Shown one piece after another: positions 41,963-50,492 of a stretch of 64,000 nt of DNA (positions are counted from its first letter, which is position 1; each line of letters starts with the position of its first letter). Location: the NCBI RefSeq assembly GCF_001879105.1, contig NZ_MLCF01000017.1, positions 1 to 64,000 on the forward strand, in the 5' to 3' direction. The translations under genes and the position numbers were made by a program. Source of the DNA: Mangrovactinospora gilvigrisea (GTDB lineage Bacteria; Actinomycetota; Actinomycetes; Streptomycetales; Streptomycetaceae). The notes under the pieces were generated by a model, which was given only the letters and a program-made list of their open reading frames with translations, was not told the origin of the DNA and made no database searches.

Positions 41963-43399
41963 ATGAGCGAGGATCGGCTGCGCGCCGTGGTCCGGATGGC
42001 GCAGGCCATGGCGGCGGCGCCCGACGGCCTGGACGTGGCGCGGGTGGCGGCGGACCACGCCCGGGTCGCCCTGGACGCCTCGATGGCCGCCATCTCCACC
42101 TGGGACCGCGCGCAGGGCCGGCTCCGCATCCTGGTCAACGACGGCGATCTGGCGGCCGGCGAGGAGCCGCTGCCCGCCGACGAGTCCTACCCGGTCGCGC
42201 ACTTCCCGGAGATCGCCGAGGACGGCCCCAACGGCCCGCTGCCCCGCGCCTGGATCGAGACCACGGAGGGTGACGGCCCCCGCGCCGCCGGGCTGCGCAG
42301 CCGCGGCCGGTGCTGCTGCGTGGTGGCCCCCGTCCTGCTGGAGGGCCGGGCCTGGGGCGAGCTGTACGCCGCACGCAAGGCCGGAGCGCCTCACCTGAAC
42401 TCGGCGGACGCGGAGTTCGCCGCGGTGCTCGCCGGGCAGGTCTCGGCGGGCCTGGCGCAGACCGAGCGGCTCGCCGCGGTGCGGCGGCTGGCCTTCACCG
42501 ATCCGCTCACCGGGCTGGCGAATCGGCGCGCGGTGGACGGCCGGCTGGCGGAGGCGGTGCGGCGCCATGTGGAGGAGGGCTCGCCGGCCGGGCTGATCGT
42601 CTGCGACGTCAACGGGCTGAAGCGGCTCAACGACGAGCGCGGCCACGAGGCGGGCGACCGCATGCTGGAACGGTTCGCCGATCAGTTGTCGCTGGTCGCG
42701 GCGACGCTGCCGGGCGCGCTGGCGGCCCGGTTGGGCGGCGACGAGTTCTGCGTGGTGGTGGACGGCGCGCCGGCGGACGAGGTGGTGCGCGCGGCGGAGG
42801 AGGTCTGCCGGGCCGCCCTCCGCTTCCCGGAGGGGGAGGGGGTGGCCTGCGGGGTGGCGTCCACCGAGGATCCGGTGGGCCCGGTGGAGAGCCCGGCGCG
42901 GCTGTTCCGGCTGGCGGACGCGGCGCAGTACCGCGCAAAGGCCGCGCGGTCGGCGCGTCCGGTGGTGGCGGGACGGGGCGAGCGGGCGGCGGCGGTGCTG
43001 CGGCTGGCGTCGGCGGAGGCGCCGGTGGTGAGCGAGGCCCGGGACCGGCGGCGGTTCCGCGGGGTGCGGGTGCACGGGGCGGACGCGGGCCGGCTGCTGG
43101 ACGCCGGCCTGGCGGCGATGGACGCGGTGGACGGGGCGGGGGCGCGGCTGGCCGCGGTGGCGGAGACGGTGGGGCGGATGTCGGACGCGGCGGCGTGGGA
43201 GGTGCGGGAGGGGGAGGCGGTGCGGGACGCGGCGGTGCAGCGGCCCGCACCGGTGGAGGGCGGCGCGTACCCCGTGGTGGCGTCGGGTTCCGGGGGCGGC
43301 TGGACGGTGCGGGTGATGGGCGACGAGCGGGCGGTGGGGGTGCGCGAGTTGGGAACGGTGCTGCGCGTGCTCGTCGCCGCCGCGGTGGTGCCGCCCTGA
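41963..43399 (+). CDS. GAF-GGDEF diguanylate cyclase-like protein
   Basis: 478 residues from ATG 41963. A GAF-like domain (~20-165; its CCCVV lies in the predicted core) precedes a GGDEF domain (~175-330) with FTDPLTGLANRRAVDGRL, CDVNGLKRLNDERGHEAGDRML and an intact RLGGDEFCVVV active site. No RxxD inhibitory site is seen five residues before GGDEF. A further ~150-residue C-terminal region (ADAGRLLDAGLAAMDAVDGA, EGGAYPVVAS) resembles a second GAF-like domain. It likely makes c-di-GMP, which controls Streptomyces development. TACGCT ends 6 nt before ATG (leaderless). The stop codon is inside the terminator stem. Confidence 0.9.
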   Translation: MSEDRLRAVVRMAQAMAAAPDGLDVARVAADHARVALDASMAAISTWDRAQGRLRILVNDGDLAAGEEPLPADESYPVAHFPEIAEDGPNGPLPRAWIETTEGDGPRAAGLRSRGRCCCVVAPVLLEGRAWGELYAARKAGAPHLNSADAEFAAVLAGQVSAGLAQTERLAAVRRLAFTDPLTGLANRRAVDGRLAEAVRRHVEEGSPAGLIVCDVNGLKRLNDERGHEAGDRMLERFADQLSLVAATLPGALAARLGGDEFCVVVDGAPADEVVRAAEEVCRAALRFPEGEGVACGVASTEDPVGPVESPARLFRLADAAQYRAKAARSARPVVAGRGERAAAVLRLASAEAPVVSEARDRRRFRGVRVHGADAGRLLDAGLAAMDAVDGAGARLAAVAETVGRMSDAAAWEVREGEAVRDAAVQRPAPVEGGAYPVVASGSGGGWTVRVMGDERAVGVRELGTVLRVLVAAAVVPP

Positions 43400-43449
43400 A
43401 CCCCGGCACCGCCCCGGCCCCCGGGTGGTGCCGGGGGCTGAGGGGCGGC
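43390..43449. terminator. two-part hairpin terminator overlapping the GGDEF stop
   Basis: GCCGCCC (43390-43396) pairs with GGGCGGC (43443-43449) and CCCCGGCACC (43401-43410) with GGTGCCGGGG (43427-43436). The TGA stop (43397-43399) is in the internal loop. The left 21 nt recur exactly at 63301-63321. Confidence 0.85.
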
Positions 43450-43455
43450 AGGGGG

Positions 43456-43917
43456 CTAGGCGAGGCGGGCGGGGAAGCCGCCGGTGGCGATGGGGGACCA
43501 GCGCTCCGGCGTCACACGGACGATGCTCTTGCCCTGGTCGAGCATCGCCTGGCGGTACTCCGCCCAATCCGGGTGCTCGCCCGCGATGTTGCGGTAGTAC
43601 TCGACCAGCGCGTCCACCGACTCGGGCGTGTCCAGCACCTCCGCGGGCCCGTCCACCTGCGTCCAGGCGCCGTTGAAGTCGTCGGAGAGGACGATCACCG
43701 ACGCGCGCGGCGTCCGCCGCACGTTGCGGGCCTTCGCCCGGTCCGGGTAGGTGGAGACGACGATCCGCCCCGAGTCGTCGACGCCGCAGGTGACGGGCGA
43801 GCCCTGGGGCGTGCCGTCCGCGCGGACGGTCAGCAGGATGCCGTGGTGGCGGGGCCGCACGAACTCCAGCAGCCCTTCAAGGTCGACCTTGGTATTGGTT
43901 GCGATACTGCGTGCCAT
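43456..43917 (-). CDS. PPOX-class F420/FMN-dependent oxidoreductase
   Basis: 153 residues from ATG 43917. Split-barrel flavoprotein with HHGILLTVRADGTPQGSPVTCGVD, VVSTYPDRAKARNVRRTPRASVIVL and WTQVDGPAEVLDTPESVDAL, the pattern of the Rv1155-like F420-binding family. Likely reduces small molecules with reduced F420. TAAGGT (minus strand, 43930-43925) ends 7 nt before ATG, a leaderless promoter; the nine codons upstream in frame are probably untranslated. It is the last gene before the apparent change of conserved gene block. Confidence 0.9.
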   Translation of the reverse strand: MARSIATNTKVDLEGLLEFVRPRHHGILLTVRADGTPQGSPVTCGVDDSGRIVVSTYPDRAKARNVRRTPRASVIVLSDDFNGAWTQVDGPAEVLDTPESVDALVEYYRNIAGEHPDWAEYRQAMLDQGKSIVRVTPERWSPIATGGFPARLA

Positions 43918-44056
43918 GCACCGCACCTTAATCCCCGCCCCCATTACCGACGCTTTCTAACCCCGCGTCAGATCGATCGGCGCCCGGACGAACAACGCAT
44001 AAACTGCGCACCGGGTCGCACACACGCACGGCCGCACCAACGATTGGGGATCATCC

Positions 44057-44959
44057 ATGGCTTTCGGACGAGGCCGACGCAATCAGGGCCAGGGCCGGAG
44101 TGCGGCCGAATTCCCGTCCATCCCGGAAGGCGCCGGCCTGCTCAGCATGCAGGTGGTCGACCAGGTCGGGATGCCGCTGCCCGAGGTCGAGGTGACGGCG
44201 ACCGACTCGGCCAACGGACGCGTGCTGCAGCTGGGCGCCACCGACCCCTACGGCACCCTCGCCGCGTCCGTCGCGCCCGGCGAGTACCGGCTGGCGCTGC
44301 AGGCGGAGAGCTTCCAGACGCTGCGCCTCGGCGCGCAGATAGCCGCCGGCTCGGTCACCCCGCTGGGGCGGCTGTCGATGGAGCTGGCCCCGCCGCCGGA
44401 GCTGCCGTCCCGCGGCTACTGGGAGATCGACCCGGCGCACACCGCGATCCGCTTCATCGCGCAGCACATCGGGATGGCCAATGTGCACGGCCGGTTCGAG
44501 AACTTCGCGGGCAGCCTCTTCATCGCGGAGCGGGTCGAGGACTCCTCGGTGGAGATCACCATCGACGCGGCCAGCATCAACACCGGTGTGAAGATGCGCG
44601 ACGACCATCTGCGGTCCGCGGACTTCCTGGAGGTCGAGCGCTACCCCTACCTGCACTTCGTCAGCGACCGGATGCAGCACCGCGGCGGCGCGCGCTGGCA
44701 GATCGGCGGGACGCTGACGCTGCACGGCGTCAGCCGGTCGGTGCAGCTGGACACGAACTACCTCGGCAACGGCAGCGGCATGGAGGGCGAGACCCGGGTG
44801 GCCTGCTTCGCCTCGGCGGAGCTGCACCGCGAGGACTTCACCCTCAACTGGCGGAAGATGCTGGCCAAGGGCATCGCCGTGGTCGGCGCGACGATCCGCA
44901 TCGAGCTGGACGTCCAGGCGGTCTACCAGGGCGAGCAGCCCCCCGCGCACTGGTCCTGA
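44057..44959 (+). CDS. YceI-domain protein with N-terminal carboxypeptidase-regulatory-like domain
   Basis: 300 residues. A short Gly/Arg/Gln-rich start, a CarboxypepD_reg-like domain (~28-110: LLSMQVVDQVGMPLPEVEVT, VAPGEYRLALQAESFQTLRL) and a YceI barrel (~120-292: YWEIDPAHTAIRFIAQHIGM, VHGRFENFAGSLFI, DDHLRSADFLEVERYP, GTLTLHGVSRSVQLD). The domain order is the same as in the protein at 24554. No signal peptide. ATTGGGGATC 8 nt upstream of the ATG is a modest ribosome-binding site. Ligand unknown. Confidence 0.9.
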   Translation: MAFGRGRRNQGQGRSAAEFPSIPEGAGLLSMQVVDQVGMPLPEVEVTATDSANGRVLQLGATDPYGTLAASVAPGEYRLALQAESFQTLRLGAQIAAGSVTPLGRLSMELAPPPELPSRGYWEIDPAHTAIRFIAQHIGMANVHGRFENFAGSLFIAERVEDSSVEITIDAASINTGVKMRDDHLRSADFLEVERYPYLHFVSDRMQHRGGARWQIGGTLTLHGVSRSVQLDTNYLGNGSGMEGETRVACFASAELHREDFTLNWRKMLAKGIAVVGATIRIELDVQAVYQGEQPPAHWS

Positions 44960-44971
44960 CGGACCGGTGGC

Positions 44972-45008
44972 CGGGGCCGCTCGCGCGGTTCTCCGCGCCC
45001 GTGCGGGG
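44972..45008 (+). repeat. copy of intergenic GCTCGCGCGGTTCYCCGCGCC repeat
   Basis: CCGCTCGCGCGGTTCTCCGC then GCCCGTGCGGGGCGC, a degenerate copy of the element at 36003. The CGCGCCCGTGCGGGGCGC hairpin lies between the convergent YceI and FdhD genes and probably terminates both. Confidence 0.65.
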
Positions 45009-45011
45009 CGC

Positions 45012-45839
45012 CTACAAGCCGTCGCCGATGCGGTCCGGGCGGGTGTAGACGTTGGCGCCCCGGCCGCGGACGAAGCCGGCGAGGGTGAGGCCGAGCTCCT
45101 CGGCGAGGTCGGCCGCGAGGGAGGACGGCGCCGAGACCGCGGCCAGCACCGGGATGCCGGCCATCGCCGCCTTCTGCGTCAGCTCGAAGGACGCCCGGCC
45201 GCTGACCGCCAGCACATGCCCGCGCAGCGGCAGCAGGCCCTCCGTCAGGGCGTGCCCGATGACCTTGTCGACCGCGTTGTGCCGCCCGATGTCCTCGCGC
45301 GCCGCGACCAGCCGCCCGTCCGCGGTGAAGAGCCCGGCCGCGTGCAGCCCGCCGGTGCGGGCGAAGACCCGCTGCGCCTCGCGCAGCCGCTCGGGGAGCG
45401 CGAAGAGCACCTCGGGGTCGATGCGCACCGGGTCGCCGTCCACCTGCCAGCGGGACGCCCGCCGCACCGCGTCGATGGTGTCCTGGCCGCAGATGCCGCA
45501 GGCCCCGGTGGTGATCAGGTTGCGGGTCGCGGAGAGCGGCGAGCGCGCGCCGGGCCCGAGTTGGGCGTCGACGGTGTTGTAGAGGTTGGCGCCGTTCTCG
45601 TCGGTGCCCGCGCAGTAGCGCAGCGCGCGCAGCTCGTCCGAGGAGGCGACGACGCCCTCGCCGACCAGGAAGCCGGCGACCAGGTCGAAGTCGTCGCCGG
45701 GGGTGCGCATGGTGACGGTCAGCGTCTCGCCGGCGGTGCGGATCTCCAGCGGCTCCTCGCCGGCCAGGGTGTCCATGGCCTTGACGGCGCCGCCGTCGCG
45801 CAGCCGCAGTATCTTCCGACGGTCCGTCACGCGTCCCAT
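45012..45839 (-). CDS. fdhD: formate dehydrogenase accessory sulfurtransferase FdhD
   Basis: 275 residues from ATG 45839. The CxxC sulfur-transfer motif is Cys114 and Cys117 in ITTGACGICGQD; ARTGGLHAAGLF, REDIGRHNAVDKVIG and SGRASFELTQKAAMAGIPVL are family signatures. It passes sulfur from IscS to the molybdenum cofactor of formate dehydrogenase. No formate dehydrogenase is encoded in the window. Confidence 0.95.
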   Translation of the reverse strand: MGRVTDRRKILRLRDGGAVKAMDTLAGEEPLEIRTAGETLTVTMRTPGDDFDLVAGFLVGEGVVASSDELRALRYCAGTDENGANLYNTVDAQLGPGARSPLSATRNLITTGACGICGQDTIDAVRRASRWQVDGDPVRIDPEVLFALPERLREAQRVFARTGGLHAAGLFTADGRLVAAREDIGRHNAVDKVIGHALTEGLLPLRGHVLAVSGRASFELTQKAAMAGIPVLAAVSAPSSLAADLAEELGLTLAGFVRGRGANVYTRPDRIGDGL

Positions 45840-45953
45840 TGCGGCCTCGCCTTCACTGATGCGGGCCACGATACGCCCGGCACGCGGAGTGCCCGGCACG
45901 TGACAGGCGTGCCGGGTCCTCCTGCGGCTGACGCAGAACTTATCAGTCTGCTC

Positions 45954-46871
45954 TCATCCCTCGGCGAGGAGCCCCTGGCGGAGTCGTCCGAGTGTGCGGC
46001 TCAGCAACCGGGAGACGTGCATCTGCGAGATGCCCAGCTCCTCGCCGATCTGCGACTGCGTCAGATTGGCGGTGAAGCGCAGGCTGAGGATGCGGCGGTC
46101 GCGCTCCGGAAGCTCGGCGATGAGCGGCTTGAGCGTCTCGCGGTACTCCACGCCCTCGAGGTCGTGGTCGTCGTAGCCGATCCGGTCGGCGAGCGCGCCC
46201 TCGCTCTCGTCCTCCTCCGGCTGCGCGTCCAGCGAGCTGGCGGTGTAGGCGTTGGCCGCGGCCATGCCCTCGACCACCTCGTCCTCGGGCAGCCCGAGGC
46301 GCTCCGACAGCTCGGCGACGGTCGGCGACCGGTCCAGCTGCTGGGAGAGCTCGTCGGTGGCCTTGGCGAGGTCGAGGCGGAGCTCCTGGAGGCGGCGCGG
46401 CACCCGCACCGACCAGCTGGTGTCGCGGAAGAACCGCTTGATCTCGCCGACGATGGTGGGCATCGCGAAGGTGGGGAACTCCACCCCGCGGTCCGGGTCG
46501 AAGCGGTCGATCGCCTTGATCAGGCCGATCGTGCCGACCTGGACGATGTCCTCCATCGGCTCGCTGCGGGTGCGGAAGCGGGAGGCGGCGAACTTGACCA
46601 GCGCCAGGTTCAGTTCGACCAGGGTGTTGCGCACGTAGGAGTAGTCGTGGGTGCCCTCCTCGAGGCGGCACAGCCGCTGGAAGAGGGACTTGGAGAGTGC
46701 GCGGGCGTCCGGGGGCGCCACCTGGTCGAACGGGACGTCGGGGAGCCCGAGCTCCGCGGTGAGCGAGCTCGTGGGAGTCCCGGCCTCGGCGGCCCCGGTG
46801 GCCTCTCCGGCATCGAGGGTCCCGGCCGGGAGGGGCGCTCCGGTGCGCGTGCCGTCGAGCTGGGGTGCCAT
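45954..46871 (-). CDS. SigB/SigF/SigG-family sigma factor
   Basis: 305 residues. After a ~50-residue disordered start come region 2 (LVKFAASRFRTRSEPMEDIVQVGTIGLIKAIDRFDPDRGVEFPTFAMPTI, in which the core- and -10-binding helices are clear), region 3 (IKRFFRDTSWSVRVPRRLQE) and region 4 (LPERDRRILSLRFTANLTQSQIGEELGISQMHVSRLLSR). This group is controlled by anti-sigma partner switching; a STAS antagonist and an ATPase-type protein are encoded divergently at 47034-48019. The locus resembles S. coelicolor SigI-ArsI-PrsI (memory), so SigI is a candidate identity, not assigned. Confidence 0.93.
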   Translation of the reverse strand: MAPQLDGTRTGAPLPAGTLDAGEATGAAEAGTPTSSLTAELGLPDVPFDQVAPPDARALSKSLFQRLCRLEEGTHDYSYVRNTLVELNLALVKFAASRFRTRSEPMEDIVQVGTIGLIKAIDRFDPDRGVEFPTFAMPTIVGEIKRFFRDTSWSVRVPRRLQELRLDLAKATDELSQQLDRSPTVAELSERLGLPEDEVVEGMAAANAYTASSLDAQPEEDESEGALADRIGYDDHDLEGVEYRETLKPLIAELPERDRRILSLRFTANLTQSQIGEELGISQMHVSRLLSRTLGRLRQGLLAEG

Positions 46872-47033
46872 GATGCTCCTTTCTCGGACGGACTAGTGAC
46901 CTACTGGCCTACCCCACGTTCCTCCGCTCATGCAAAGATGAACCGGCCCCCGGTCATGCCGGATTGTGTCCGGCAATACGGATATTCCGGGTGGCCCATG
47001 GGCGATCGTCAGCAACGCAGCAGGAGGCAGGGA

Positions 47034-47417
47034 ATGGGCGTCGGCGGGCCTGAGTCCGCGTCCGGGGGACGGCTGTCCGTCGAGGTCCGCGACCACGCGG
47101 GTACCCCGGTCGTGGCACCTGCGGGCGAACTCGATCACGACACCGCTGACCAGCTGCGGGAGGTGCTGGAGCGGACGGAGGAGTCCTCCGCCGGCCCGCA
47201 TCTCGTCGTCGACTGCTCGGGTCTGGAGTTCTGCGACTCGACGGGACTCAACGTTCTGCTCGGCGCCCGGCTGCGGGCGGAGGCCCGCGGCGGAGCCGTC
47301 CATCTGGTCGCGATGCGGCCGGCCGTGGCGAGAGTGTTCGACGTCACAGGCGCGGCCGCGGTCTTCGGGGTGCACGCCACCCTCGACGAGGCGCTGGGAT
47401 CGGTGTCGCCGTCGTGA
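47034..47417 (+). CDS. STAS-domain anti-sigma factor antagonist
   Basis: 127 residues from ATG 47034, chosen because AGGAGG lies 6 nt upstream; an ATG at 46998 has no such site. Beta-alpha STAS fold: LSVEVRDHAGTPVVAPAGELD, HLVVDCSGLEFCDSTGLNVLLGA with the phospho-acceptor Ser69 in DSTG, and ARVFDVTGAAAVFGVHATLDEAL. When unphosphorylated it should bind an anti-sigma kinase and free the sigma factor. Followed 122 nt later by an ATPase-fold protein that is a likely partner. Confidence 0.92.
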   Translation: MGVGGPESASGGRLSVEVRDHAGTPVVAPAGELDHDTADQLREVLERTEESSAGPHLVVDCSGLEFCDSTGLNVLLGARLRAEARGGAVHLVAMRPAVARVFDVTGAAAVFGVHATLDEALGSVSPS

Positions 47418-47539
47418 ACGTCGACTGGCCCGCTCGTCGAACTCCGGGAGACTGGGAGTGTTCGATCGCGCTCTTGGGGCAGGAGCATTCGCAGGACCGT
47501 GCGGTTCGGCCCGTCGAGCAGCGGTGAGGAGAAGCGGTG

Positions 47540-48019
47540 ATGAGCGATCAGCCGGGGGTCGCGCCGCTGCGGCCGCGGCGTTCGCCGCATCGGCCCGCGG
47601 CGCCTCAGGTGCGGCGGCTGGTGCTGGAGCCGGGAGCGGGCGGAGTGGTGGCGCGCTGCCGCGAGTTCGCGCGCACGGCGCTGGCGGACTGGGAGTGGCT
47701 GACGCCGGGGCCCAAGGAGAGCCGGGCGGACCGGCAGGCGGCGGTGGACGATGTGCTGCTGGTCGTCTCCGAGCTGGTGACGAACGCGTGCCTGCACGCG
47801 GGGGGCCCGCGGGAGCTGCGGCTCGTCGGGGGCGGTGACGACGAGATCCGTGTGGAGGTCGCCGACGGGACGGAGGAGCGTCCCGAGGCGAGCCGGCCGC
47901 ATCGGAGCGGGCGGCCGGGCGGGCACGGGATCTTCATCGTGCAGCGGCTCTCCGCGGCGTGGGGCGTGGCCCCGGACCGCGACGGCAAGACCGTGTGGGC
48001 GGTCGTCCGGCGGCGCTGA
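47540..48019 (+). CDS. RsbW/SpoIIAB-like ATP-binding anti-sigma kinase
   Basis: 159 residues from ATG 47540 (AGGAG 8 nt upstream; the adjacent GTG 47537 is less likely). GHKL/HATPase_c_2 fold: VDDVLLVVSELVTNACLHAGG (N box) and GRPGGHGIFIVQRLSAAWGV (G box), with DVADGTEERP-like acidic loop between. Such proteins phosphorylate STAS antagonists and sequester SigB-type factors. Placement next to a STAS gene and opposite a SigB-type gene supports a partner-switching module. Confidence 0.9.
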   Translation: MSDQPGVAPLRPRRSPHRPAAPQVRRLVLEPGAGGVVARCREFARTALADWEWLTPGPKESRADRQAAVDDVLLVVSELVTNACLHAGGPRELRLVGGGDDEIRVEVADGTEERPEASRPHRSGRPGGHGIFIVQRLSAAWGVAPDRDGKTVWAVVRRR

Positions 48020-48027
48020 GCGCTCTC

Positions 48028-48064
48028 GGGCGCGGGGCGAGGCCCGGTTCGCCGCCCCGCGCCC
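48028..48064. terminator. bidirectional hairpin terminator
   Basis: Perfect 12-bp stem GGGCGCGGGGCG (48028-48039) with CGCCCCGCGCCC (48053-48064), loop of 13 nt, between the convergent ATPase and POT transporter genes. Confidence 0.85.
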
Positions 48065-48084
48065 CGGCGCCCCGCCCCGCAGGG

Positions 48085-49602
48085 TCAGTGCACGTCGCCC
48101 ATCAGCCGCTTGATCCGGCCGCGGGCGAAGAACACCGCGACGCCGGCCGCGACGGCCATCGCGCCCTGGATGGCGAAGTACACCTCGCCGCCCGTCGCGC
48201 TCCCCATCACCTGCTGGATCAGCGCCGCCACGCAGTCCCCCGCGGTCACCGCGAGGAACCAGATGCCCATCATCTGGCTGGAGTACTTCCGCGGCGCCAG
48301 CCGCGTCGTCACCGACAGGCCCACCGGCGACAGGCACAGCTCCGCCACCGTCTGCACCAAGTAGACGAGCGCCAGCCACAGCGGGGTGACCTTGACGCCG
48401 CCCGCGGCCGCCGCCTGAGCCATCATCATCACGCCGAAGGAGATGCCGATCCCCAGCAGGCCGAGCGAGAACTTGGTCATCGTGGAGGGATTGCGGCCCT
48501 TCAGCCACATCCACAGCCAGGCGAACACCGGGGCGAGCGCCATGATGTACAGCGGGTTGAGGGATTGGAACCAGGTCGAGGGGAAGTGGAATCCCCAGAG
48601 CGTGCCCTTGGTGGAGTCCGCGGCGAACACGTTCAGCGTGGAGCCGGACTGGTCGTAGATCATCCAGAAGAGCGCCGCGGCAACGAAGATCCAGATGTAG
48701 CCGGACATCTTCTTCTGCTCGTCCGTGTCGAGATCGCGGTCCCGCTTGATGCGGACGAAGAGCAGCACCGGCAGCACCAGGCCGAGCACGGTCAGCGGCC
48801 AGATCACCCAGTTCACCGTGAACGACCCGGTGAAGAGCACGACCGCGTAGAAGACGGCGGCCAGCGCCGCCCAGAACCCGGACTTGCGCAGCACCGCATT
48901 GCGCTCGGCGCGCGGCAGCGGGTTGGTGACGACGTCGCTCTCCGCGGCGAGGCTGCGTCCGCCGATCAGATAGATGACCAGGCCGAGCGCCATGCCGATG
49001 CCGGCGAGCGCGAACCCCAGGTGCCAGTCGACCTGCTGGCCGACCGTGCCGATCGCCAGCGGGGCGAAGAAGCTGCCCAGGTTGATGCCGATGTAGAAGA
49101 TCGTGAACGCGGAGTCCCGGCGGGCGTCCGTCCGGTCCGGGTACAGATGCCCGACCATCGTGGAGATGTTCGCCTTGAGCAGCCCGGAGCCCGCCGCGAT
49201 GAAGCACAGGCCGACGAAGAACGTCGCGGTCATCGGCACGGCGAGCAGGAAGTGGCCGACCATGATGACGCCGCCGGCCACGGCGACCGTCTTCTTCGGG
49301 CCCCACAGCCGGTCCGCCACCCAGCCGCCCGGCAGGGTGAGGAGATACACCATCGCGTTGTAGACGGAGTAGACCGCGGCGCCCGTTGCGAGGGCGAAGC
49401 CCATTCCGCCGTGCGAGACGGGAGTCACAAGGAACAGGGCCAGCAGGGCGCGCATGCCGTAGAAACTGAAGCGCTCCCACATTTCCGTCAGGAAAAGTGT
49501 GGCCAGGCCTCGCGGGTGGCCGAAGAAAGTTGCGCCGGGGGCCGATGAGTTCCCGGTCGCCGCGGAGGCGGGCGTTTCCGGTGTCAGGCTGGTGGACGGC
49601 AT
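48085..49602 (-). CDS. POT/PTR-family peptide transporter
   Basis: 505 residues from ATG 49602. Same family as the transporter at 31148: ExxER motif in EMWERFSFYGMRALLALFLV, GGWVADRLWGPKKTVAVAGG, FTIFYIGINLGSFFAPL; about 14 helices. Imports small peptides with protons. The family resemblance extends to GHPRGLATL just before the first helix, so the two are likely paralogues. Divergent from draR, with a 196-nt control region; an upstream in-frame ATG at 49701 has no ribosome-binding site. The same transporter-DraRK arrangement exists in S. coelicolor (memory). Confidence 0.93.
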   Translation of the reverse strand: MPSTSLTPETPASAATGNSSAPGATFFGHPRGLATLFLTEMWERFSFYGMRALLALFLVTPVSHGGMGFALATGAAVYSVYNAMVYLLTLPGGWVADRLWGPKKTVAVAGGVIMVGHFLLAVPMTATFFVGLCFIAAGSGLLKANISTMVGHLYPDRTDARRDSAFTIFYIGINLGSFFAPLAIGTVGQQVDWHLGFALAGIGMALGLVIYLIGGRSLAAESDVVTNPLPRAERNAVLRKSGFWAALAAVFYAVVLFTGSFTVNWVIWPLTVLGLVLPVLLFVRIKRDRDLDTDEQKKMSGYIWIFVAAALFWMIYDQSGSTLNVFAADSTKGTLWGFHFPSTWFQSLNPLYIMALAPVFAWLWMWLKGRNPSTMTKFSLGLLGIGISFGVMMMAQAAAAGGVKVTPLWLALVYLVQTVAELCLSPVGLSVTTRLAPRKYSSQMMGIWFLAVTAGDCVAALIQQVMGSATGGEVYFAIQGAMAVAAGVAVFFARGRIKRLMGDVH

Positions 49603-49798
49603 GGTGGTGCTCGCTTGCTGTCGGTGTCGGAGGCCCTGCCGGAAGGCGCGATATTGCAGTTCGGCGCCTGTCTCCGGGTCAGAGTCGGGAAATAGTGCCA
49701 TATGAATGGCGTATTTGCGTAATCACCCTGGTGGGCCGATCGCGAGCGGTACCTCCACACGCTCCCGAGCGGCGGCGTGATCGGACTACGATCGCCCC

Positions 49799-50482
49799 AT
49801 GACCCGTGTGCTGCTCGCCGAGGACGACGCCTCGATCTCCGAACCACTGGCTCGTGCCCTGCGCCGCGAGGGCTACCAGGTCGAGATCCGGGAGGACGGA
49901 CCGACCGCCCTCGCCGCCGGCCTGGAGGGCGGCGTCGACCTGTGCGTCCTCGACCTCGGCCTGCCGGGGATGGACGGCCTCGAGGTGTGCCGCCGGCTCC
50001 GCAGCGAGGGCCACGGCTTCCCGGTGCTCGTCCTCACCGCCCGCGCCGACGAGGTCGACACGGTCGTCGGCCTGGACGCCGGCGCCGACGACTACGTCAC
50101 CAAGCCGTTCCGCCTCGCCGAGCTGCTCGCCCGGGTGCGGGCCCTGCTGCGGCGCGGCCCCGTGGAGACGACGCCCGGCGCCCCGCCGGTGCGCATCTCC
50201 GCCGTCGGCCACCAGGCCTGGCTCGGCGACGAGGAGCTCCAGCTCACCGCGAAGGAGTTCGACCTGCTGCGGGTGCTGGTGCGGGACGCCGGACGGGTCG
50301 TCACCCGCGACCAGCTGATGCGCGAGGTGTGGGGCATCACCTGGTGGTCCTCCACCAAGACCCTCGACATGCACATCTCCTGGCTGCGCAAGAAGCTCGG
50401 CGACGACGCGGCGCACCCCCGCTACATCGCCACCGTGCGCGGCGTCGGGTTCCGCTTCGAGAAGAGCCGCACCGTCCAGTGA
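49799..50482 (+). CDS. draR: OmpR-family response regulator DraR
   Basis: 227 residues. Receiver with AEDDAS acidic pocket and phospho-acceptor Asp52 in LCVLDLGLPG, Thr in VLTAR, Lys in YVTKPF; winged-helix domain at the C-terminus (LTAKEFDLLRVLVRDAG, WWSSTKTLDMHISWLRKKLGDD, RGVGFRFE). TACGAT (49787-49792) ends 6 nt before ATG. DraR/DraK in S. coelicolor controls actinorhodin and other antibiotics in a medium-dependent way; the gene symbol rests on synteny with the POT transporter, GtrA and purK as I remember it. Confidence 0.88.
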   Translation: MTRVLLAEDDASISEPLARALRREGYQVEIREDGPTALAAGLEGGVDLCVLDLGLPGMDGLEVCRRLRSEGHGFPVLVLTARADEVDTVVGLDAGADDYVTKPFRLAELLARVRALLRRGPVETTPGAPPVRISAVGHQAWLGDEELQLTAKEFDLLRVLVRDAGRVVTRDQLMREVWGITWWSSTKTLDMHISWLRKKLGDDAAHPRYIATVRGVGFRFEKSRTVQ

Positions 50483-50492
50483 GGGCGGCCCG

